Shown here piece by piece: positions 23,480-26,835 of a stretch of DNA of 26,835 bases. The stretch comes from an uncultured Bacteroidales bacterium (GTDB lineage Bacteria > Bacteroidota > Bacteroidia > Bacteroidales > UBA932): assembly GCA_900546445.1 (NCBI GenBank), contig URCV01000022.1, forward strand, positions 1-26,835. The letters are read 5' to 3'. The position numbers and the translations under genes were made by a program. Numbering within the stretch: the stretch's first letter is position 1; each line of letters begins with the position of its first letter. Under the pieces are notes generated by a model. It made no database searches and was not told where the DNA came from. It saw nothing but the letters and a program-made list of their open reading frames with translations.

Positions 23480-24330
23480 CGTCAACCGGTTTTTTCGATG
23501 GTGTCCATTCTGGACATCAGGCAGTAATAAGGACTTTGCTCGAACGCGCTTCGGAGTGCGGCGGGCAAAGTCTTGTTATCAGTTTTTGGCCACATCCGAG
23601 AGTGATTCTTCAAAATGGGGCTAAGGATTTGCGTCTTTTGACTTCCATCGATGAAAAGAAGGAACTTCTCTACGGAATGGGAGTGGATAGGGTGGAGGTA
23701 TTGCCTTTTACGCGCGAATTCGCATCCCTGGATGCAGAGGATTATTTGAAGATGCTTCGCGAAAAGTTCGGAGTGACATCCATCGTGCTGGGCTACGACA
23801 ATCGTTTCGGCAGTGGTTCCTTGACCACTTCTCAGATTCAGGAAATCGCTTCTCGTTTGGGAATTGAGTCGGTCGTGGTCCCTCCGCTCGTGGTGGATTC
23901 CCTCACGGTATCTTCCACTCAGATAAGGCGTTTGCTTGGTGAGGGGAATGTGAAATTGGCATCCGAGATGCTTGGCCGGGATTATTCCGTGCAGGGAGTG
24001 GTCGTGAGCGGGAAGCAGCTTGGGCGCACGATAGGATTTCCTACGGCCAATTTGGCCCTGCGGGAGCCGCTGAAGTGCGTGCCGGCAGTGGGCGTGTATC
24101 TGAGCCGGGTGCGTCTGGGAGAGGAGAGTTTCTGGGGAATGAGCAATGTGGATAGGTCAGGGCTCATCGAAACGCACATATTCGATTTCGACGCAGACAT
24201 ATACGGACACGACTTGGAGGTTAGTTTCGTGGCTAAGATCAGGGACGAAGTTTTGTTTTCTTCGTTCGAAGAGTTGAAAAAACAATTGAAAAAGGACGAA
24301 ATGTCAGCGAAAAGTCTTATCTTCGCATAA
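23470..24330 (+). CDS. ribF: Bifunctional riboflavin kinase / FAD synthetase (divergent)
   Basis: The 286-residue protein has the FAD synthetase module first, with FDGVHSGH (9-16), GYDNRFG (108-114) and SSTQIRRLL (148-156). A riboflavin kinase module follows, with GRTIGFPTANL (185-195) and IFDFDADIYG. It converts riboflavin to FMN and then FAD. The N-terminus begins directly at the nucleotide-binding strand, so it lacks the roughly 15-20 residues usual before it. In the kinase module GMSNVDRSGLIETHIFDF lacks the usual GTxPT loop after the N, a deletion of about 8 residues. After DNRFG the usual xNRxG is replaced by SGSLTT. The start codon lies within the phosphorylase gene, so translation is coupled to an unrelated pathway. 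Confidence 0.9.
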   Translation: MVVASTGFFDGVHSGHQAVIRTLLERASECGGQSLVISFWPHPRVILQNGAKDLRLLTSIDEKKELLYGMGVDRVEVLPFTREFASLDAEDYLKMLREKFGVTSIVLGYDNRFGSGSLTTSQIQEIASRLGIESVVVPPLVVDSLTVSSTQIRRLLGEGNVKLASEMLGRDYSVQGVVVSGKQLGRTIGFPTANLALREPLKCVPAVGVYLSRVRLGEESFWGMSNVDRSGLIETHIFDFDADIYGHDLEVSFVAKIRDEVLFSSFEELKKQLKKDEMSAKSLIFA

Positions 24331-24331
24331 T

Positions 24332-24463
24332 ATGACCACGAAAAAGGAAAAAACAAAGGAATCTGATAAAAAGATTACTGCTTCAGAAATAAAGAAAGAG
24401 AAGAAAAAGCTAATCCTTTATTCAGAGATAATGAGGCCGAAGTTTAAAGACGGCCTCGAATAG
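24332..24463 (+). CDS. Small basic protein of 43 residues, unknown function
   Basis: An ATG 1 nt after the ribF stop opens 43 codons to a TAG at 24463. The first half is very lysine-rich (KKEKTKESDKKI, then EIKKEKKK). The second half is less biased, LILYSEIMRPKFKDGLE, and looks like a short conserved helix with a C-terminal PKF motif. I do not recognise a named family, although short proteins ending in a similar YSEIM-PKF pattern are familiar from Bacteroidota. Its position between ribF and greA, with 1- and 26-nt gaps, and the mixed composition of the C-terminal half favour a real gene. The hairpin at 24433-24457 lies inside its last codons. Confidence 0.6.
   Translation: MTTKKEKTKESDKKITASEIKKEKKKLILYSEIMRPKFKDGLE
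24433..24457 (+). terminator. Hairpin within the end of the 43-codon ORF
   Basis: GAGGCCG (24433-24439) and CGGCCTC (24451-24457) are perfect complements around an 11-nt AT-rich loop. GAATAGTTTATTAG follows, which is a poor T tract, so termination would be weak. It could mark the end of the glycogen-ribF transcript while overlapping coding sequence. Confidence 0.4.
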
Positions 24464-24489
24464 TTTATTAGTATAAAAGATTAAAAGAT

Positions 24490-24960
24490 ATGGCAGAAGT
24501 TCATTACATGAGCCAAGAAGGGCTTGAGAGTATTAAAAAAGAATTGAAAGAGGCGCTTGAACAGCGCCCTGTTATTTCTGCGGCCATCGCAGAGGCAAGA
24601 GAGAAAGGTGACCTTTCCGAGAATGCCGAGTATGAATCGGCCAGGGAGGCTCAGAGTCTTTTGGAAATCAAGATTGCTAATCTTAAGAATATGGTTGCTA
24701 ATGCTAAGGTCGTAGATTCTTCCATGCTTTCTACTGACAAGGTGCAGATGCTGAATACTGTTAAGGTAGAGAATCTGAATACACATCAGAAGATGACTTT
24801 CACCATCGTGGGTGAGAGTGAGGCTGACTTCTCTAAGGGTAAGCTTGCTGCGACTACACCTATCGCCAAGGCTCTCCTCGGCCACGGCGTCGATGAGGTA
24901 GTGGAGGCAAAGGTGCCTGCAGGCGTACTTAAGTTCAAGATTTTAGAAATTACCATATAG
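24490..24960 (+). CDS. greA: Transcription elongation factor GreA
   Basis: The 156-residue protein has the GreA coiled-coil with the acidic tip GDLSENAEY (40-48), where D41 and E44 act on the metal in the RNA polymerase active site. The FKBP-like C-terminal domain follows, with TPIAKALLGHGVDEVVEAKVPAGVLKFKILEI. It rescues backtracked RNA polymerase by stimulating transcript cleavage. Length and both domains are normal. No exact TAnnTTTG box is seen in the short upstream gap. The HIT gene follows 3 nt downstream and is probably co-transcribed. Confidence 0.97.
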   Translation: MAEVHYMSQEGLESIKKELKEALEQRPVISAAIAEAREKGDLSENAEYESAREAQSLLEIKIANLKNMVANAKVVDSSMLSTDKVQMLNTVKVENLNTHQKMTFTIVGESEADFSKGKLAATTPIAKALLGHGVDEVVEAKVPAGVLKFKILEITI

Positions 24961-24963
24961 AGT

Positions 24964-25368
24964 ATGACTATCTTTACGAAAATCGCCAAAGGTGAAATTC
25001 CTTCATATAAGGTGGCTGAAAGCGATGACTTTTATGCTTTCTTGGATATCTCTCCTCTGACGGAGGGACACACCCTCGTGATTCCTAAGAACGTGGAAGA
25101 CGACTACATCTTTTCGCTCGATGAGAAGACTTATGAGGGATTGTGGGCATTTGCCCGTAAGGTGGCCATAGCGCTTAAGGCGGTGGTGCCTTGCAAGAGG
25201 GTCGGCGTGGCTGTCTTGGGTATGGAGGTTCCGCATACGCACATTCACCTTATTCCTTTGCAGAGCGAGGGCGATATGGATTTCAGGAAACAGCGTCCTG
25301 AGGTTAGCGATGAGCGTAAGGCTGAGATAGCGGCAGCAGTGTGGGCTGAATTTCAGAAATTGGCATAG
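24964..25368 (+). CDS. HIT family nucleotide hydrolase/transferase
   Basis: The 134-residue protein carries the histidine triad H91-T-H93-I-H95-L after a standard HIT core (TIFTKIAKGEIPSYKVAES, then AFLDISPLTEGHTLVIPK). Members of the HINT/HIT branch hydrolyse nucleoside phosphoramidates or dinucleoside polyphosphates such as AMP-NH2 or Ap4A. The three histidines are intact, so it should be active. It follows greA by 3 nt, a common pairing in Bacteroidota, and precedes the lipoprotein gene by 5 nt. Confidence 0.94.
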   Translation: MTIFTKIAKGEIPSYKVAESDDFYAFLDISPLTEGHTLVIPKNVEDDYIFSLDEKTYEGLWAFARKVAIALKAVVPCKRVGVAVLGMEVPHTHIHLIPLQSEGDMDFRKQRPEVSDERKAEIAAAVWAEFQKLA

Positions 25369-25373
25369 ATAGT

Positions 25374-26459
25374 ATGAAGAAGATTTGGGGATTGTCTTTA
25401 GCCGTATTGTGCGCAGCTGCTTGCTCGCCTAAGGCGTCGATTGATATGACGGTAGATGGCGCGCCGGAGACTAAATTGGCCGTGTATAGACTGAATGTGT
25501 CGTCAAGCGAGCTGCTCGATTCGGTGAAGACCGATAAGAACGGCAGGTTCAAGTATAGTGTCCCTGTGAGCAAGGGGCAGCCGGAGTTCGTGTATGTCTA
25601 TAATGGGGACACGCGTCTGGCGTCGCTCTTGCTGGAGAATGGCGAAAGGGCTATGGTTAAGGCAGATACCGTCGGTAACTTCATCGTCAGCGGCTCTGAG
25701 GGTTCGGAAAAACTGTGCGAAGTGGAGAGAGATTATAACATTTTCTTGCACGAGATGACTTCGTCGGAAGATGACCGCACTGCCGTAAGTACCTATCTTT
25801 CTTATTATAGGAGTCGGGTCAAGTATGTGATGAAGAATAGCAAGTCCTTGACAGTGGTTCCTGTTCTTTATCAGGTGCTTACTCCTGGCGTGCCGGTTTT
25901 CGGTCAGGCTACGGATGCCATTTTGTTCAGAAACGTGTGCGATAGCTTGAAAACCGTCTATCCGGATTCGCGTTTCGTAAAGGCTCTTGAGCAGGAGACT
26001 AAGGCTCGTGAAAATCAGTTGAATATGAGCATTACGCTTTCGCAGGCTCGTGAGGCAGGGTTCCCGGAGCTGAATATGCCTGATGTGAATGCGCAGAAGG
26101 TGTCTCTCGCCGGCTTGAAGAGTAAGGCTATTCTCGTGCATTTCTGGTCAGACACCGATGCGGAGCAGAAACTCTTTAACGTCGATGTCCTTAAGCCTTT
26201 GTATGCCAAGTATCACAACCGGGGATTCGAAATATATTCGGTGTGCCTTTCTGCGGACAAGTCTTTGTGGGCTTCCGTGGTTAGAAATCAGAAACTTCCG
26301 TGGATTAACGTGTGCGATGGCCGTGGCGTGGCTTCACCTGCGGTGACTCTCTATAATGTCAACACACTCCCTTACAGCGTCTTGATTACTGACGGACAGA
26401 TTAACTCCGTCATAGACGGCGAGGCTGCACTCCGCGCGCAACTGGATAAGATTTTATAG
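25374..26459 (+). CDS. DUF4369/thioredoxin-like lipoprotein lacking the CxxC motif
   Basis: The 361-residue protein begins with a signal peptide and a probable lipidation cysteine at C17 (AVLCAAAC, a loose lipobox), so it is likely anchored in the envelope. Residues about 20-115 look like the DUF4369 beta domain common in Bacteroidota thioredoxin-family lipoproteins. The C-terminal part (about 230-355) follows the TlpA/AhpC-TSA fold, with FPELNMPDVNAQKVSLAGLKSKAILVHFW and YNVNTLPYSVLITDGQI. At the redox site the usual WCxxC is W258-S-D-T-D262, so both cysteines are gone. It cannot act as an ordinary thiol-disulfide oxidoreductase and may have a binding or structural role. It is the last gene of the greA group. 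Confidence 0.82.
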   Translation: MKKIWGLSLAVLCAAACSPKASIDMTVDGAPETKLAVYRLNVSSSELLDSVKTDKNGRFKYSVPVSKGQPEFVYVYNGDTRLASLLLENGERAMVKADTVGNFIVSGSEGSEKLCEVERDYNIFLHEMTSSEDDRTAVSTYLSYYRSRVKYVMKNSKSLTVVPVLYQVLTPGVPVFGQATDAILFRNVCDSLKTVYPDSRFVKALEQETKARENQLNMSITLSQAREAGFPELNMPDVNAQKVSLAGLKSKAILVHFWSDTDAEQKLFNVDVLKPLYAKYHNRGFEIYSVCLSADKSLWASVVRNQKLPWINVCDGRGVASPAVTLYNVNTLPYSVLITDGQINSVIDGEAALRAQLDKIL

Positions 26460-26505
26460 AACTAAAGGGGTTTTGTAGGACTGGAAGAGTTTGTGGGAAG
26501 GAAAA

Positions 26506-26520
26506 GGTTTCTGTGAAACC
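26506..26520 (+). repeat. Small perfect hairpin after the lipoprotein gene
   Basis: GGTTTC (26506-26511) and GAAACC (26515-26520) pair around TGT. It lies in a purine-rich stretch that also has imperfect repeats of a (A)GTTTnTn pattern at about 26469, 26489, 26507 and 26527. No T tract follows, so I do not call it a terminator. Confidence 0.45.
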
Positions 26521-26538
26521 GTAAGAAGTTTATATAAG

Positions 26539-26576
26539 AATTGAGCCATAGATTTTTCTTTCTATGGCTCAATTTG
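26539..26576 (+). terminator. Terminator-like inverted repeat after the lipoprotein gene
   Basis: AATTGAGCCATAGA (26539-26552) and TCTATGGCTCAATT (26561-26574) are perfect 14-base complements around TTTTTCTT. The stem is strong, but the tract after it is short (TTG after AATT), so termination is likely but not classic. It would end the greA-HIT-lipoprotein transcript. Confidence 0.7.
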
Positions 26577-26835
26577 GATGGTGCAGCTTGAAGTTATCGC
26601 GCCGTTTAAGCACTCACATCCATTTGCAAACTAACAAAATAAATTCCATTTTCCCAAATATCCTTCCGCTTTTTCAAAGCGGTTGTTGCTCGCTGCAAAC
26701 AATTTCCGCTCTGATCTACCGTATCGCTCGCAGCAAAAGACACCCTTCGGACGGACCTTTCCATTTCTGACGAAATGGTTCCCTCCATCGTAGCCGAAGA
26801 TGGCATTGCCCTCAGGGTGTATTGCCTGCTCGCTG
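26575..26835. other. Unassigned right-edge region with nested inverted repeats
   Basis: These 261 bases have no recognisable complete gene. Three inverted pairs are visible. CCGCTTT (26666-26672) pairs with AAAGCGG (26676-26682). CCATTTC (26761-26767) pairs with GAAATGG (26772-26778). ACACCCT (26740-26746) pairs with AGGGTGT (26814-26820) and encloses the previous pair. GCTCGCTG occurs at 26688-26695 and again at 26828-26835, with a near copy GCTCGCAG at about 26725. Two minus-strand frames run open into the window edge, and a plus-strand frame is open from 26564 to 26770. The layout suggests a structured RNA or part of a dispersed repeat as much as a gene end. Confidence 0.5.
26631..26834 (-). 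CDS. Possible C-terminal end of a protein entering from the right (uncertain)
   Basis: The minus strand is open from the window edge to a TAG at 26631, 67 codons with no ATG. It reads as a balanced, hydrophilic sequence with features such as EGNAIFGYDGGNHF, NGKVRPKGVFCCERYGR and NNRFEKAEGYLGKWNLFC. A second minus frame (26606-26806, with ATG at 26806) is also open and overlaps it, which weakens the coding case for either. I recognise no family. If real, the start must lie beyond the window. Confidence 0.25.
   Translation of the reverse strand, partial: SEQAIHPEGNAIFGYDGGNHFVRNGKVRPKGVFCCERYGRSERKLFAASNNRFEKAEGYLGKWNLFC

Noticed and set aside
26564..26770. A 68-codon plus-strand frame at the right edge
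   Set aside because: It begins within the right arm of the terminator-like hairpin, shows no family features, and competes with two open minus-strand frames over the same bases.
1..26835. CRISPR array, tRNA, rRNA, integrase or insertion sequence
   Set aside because: I looked for regular direct repeats, cloverleaf-like segments and transposase motifs and found none.

Overview
The window looks like a chromosomal segment from a member of the Bacteroidota, most likely order Bacteroidales. Three observations support this. First, many intergenic regions contain the Bacteroidota -7 promoter box TAnnTTTG (upstream of rpsF, parE, the DUF1573 gene, the ferredoxin gene, the 66-residue membrane protein gene, the first glycosyltransferase gene, dnaK and the glycogen operon). 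Second, the gene families are typical of that phylum: DUF1573 and DUF4369/thioredoxin-like envelope proteins, AspT/YidE-type transporters and an archaeal-type glycogen debranching enzyme. Third, rpsF and rpsR are paired. I saw no tRNA, rRNA, CRISPR array, integrase or recognisable insertion sequence. Most of the window is ordinary core genome.

Left part (1-7324). The minus strand carries rpsF-rpsR with its own promoter, then parE followed by a PlsC-like acyltransferase, then a DUF1573 protein. A single 2x[4Fe-4S] ferredoxin gene on the plus strand follows, and a hairpin cluster separates it from a minus-strand unit of small membrane protein - LysR regulator - AspT/YidE-type transporter. The LysR and transporter reading frames overlap as ATGA.

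Middle (7517-14426). The plus strand has xseA-xseB (exonuclease VII) and an HdeD/DUF308 membrane protein, which face a minus-strand membrane-anchored LytTR regulator across a strong bidirectional terminator. Divergent from the LytTR gene is a translationally overlapping pair, a GT4 glycosyltransferase and an unusual acyltransferase, probably for an envelope glycolipid. dnaK follows with its own promoter, an inverted repeat over the -33 region, and a clear terminator.

Right part (14511-24330) is a tight glycogen operon: branching enzyme (eukaryote-like GH13), debranching enzyme (GH133-like), GT4 glycogen synthase-like enzyme, GH57 amylase-like enzyme and glucan phosphorylase. Gaps are 1-11 nt, and ribF overlaps the phosphorylase 3' end. 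The five enzymes together cover synthesis, branching, trimming and phosphorolysis of storage glucan. No glgC is present in the window. A 43-codon basic ORF, greA, a HIT hydrolase and a thioredoxin-fold lipoprotein without the CxxC follow.

The last ~260 bases are the least explained. They hold no convincing complete gene, but contain several small inverted repeats, repeated GCTCGCTG-like octamers and frames open to the window edge on the minus strand. They could be the end of an interspersed repeat, a structured RNA, or a gene that continues outside.
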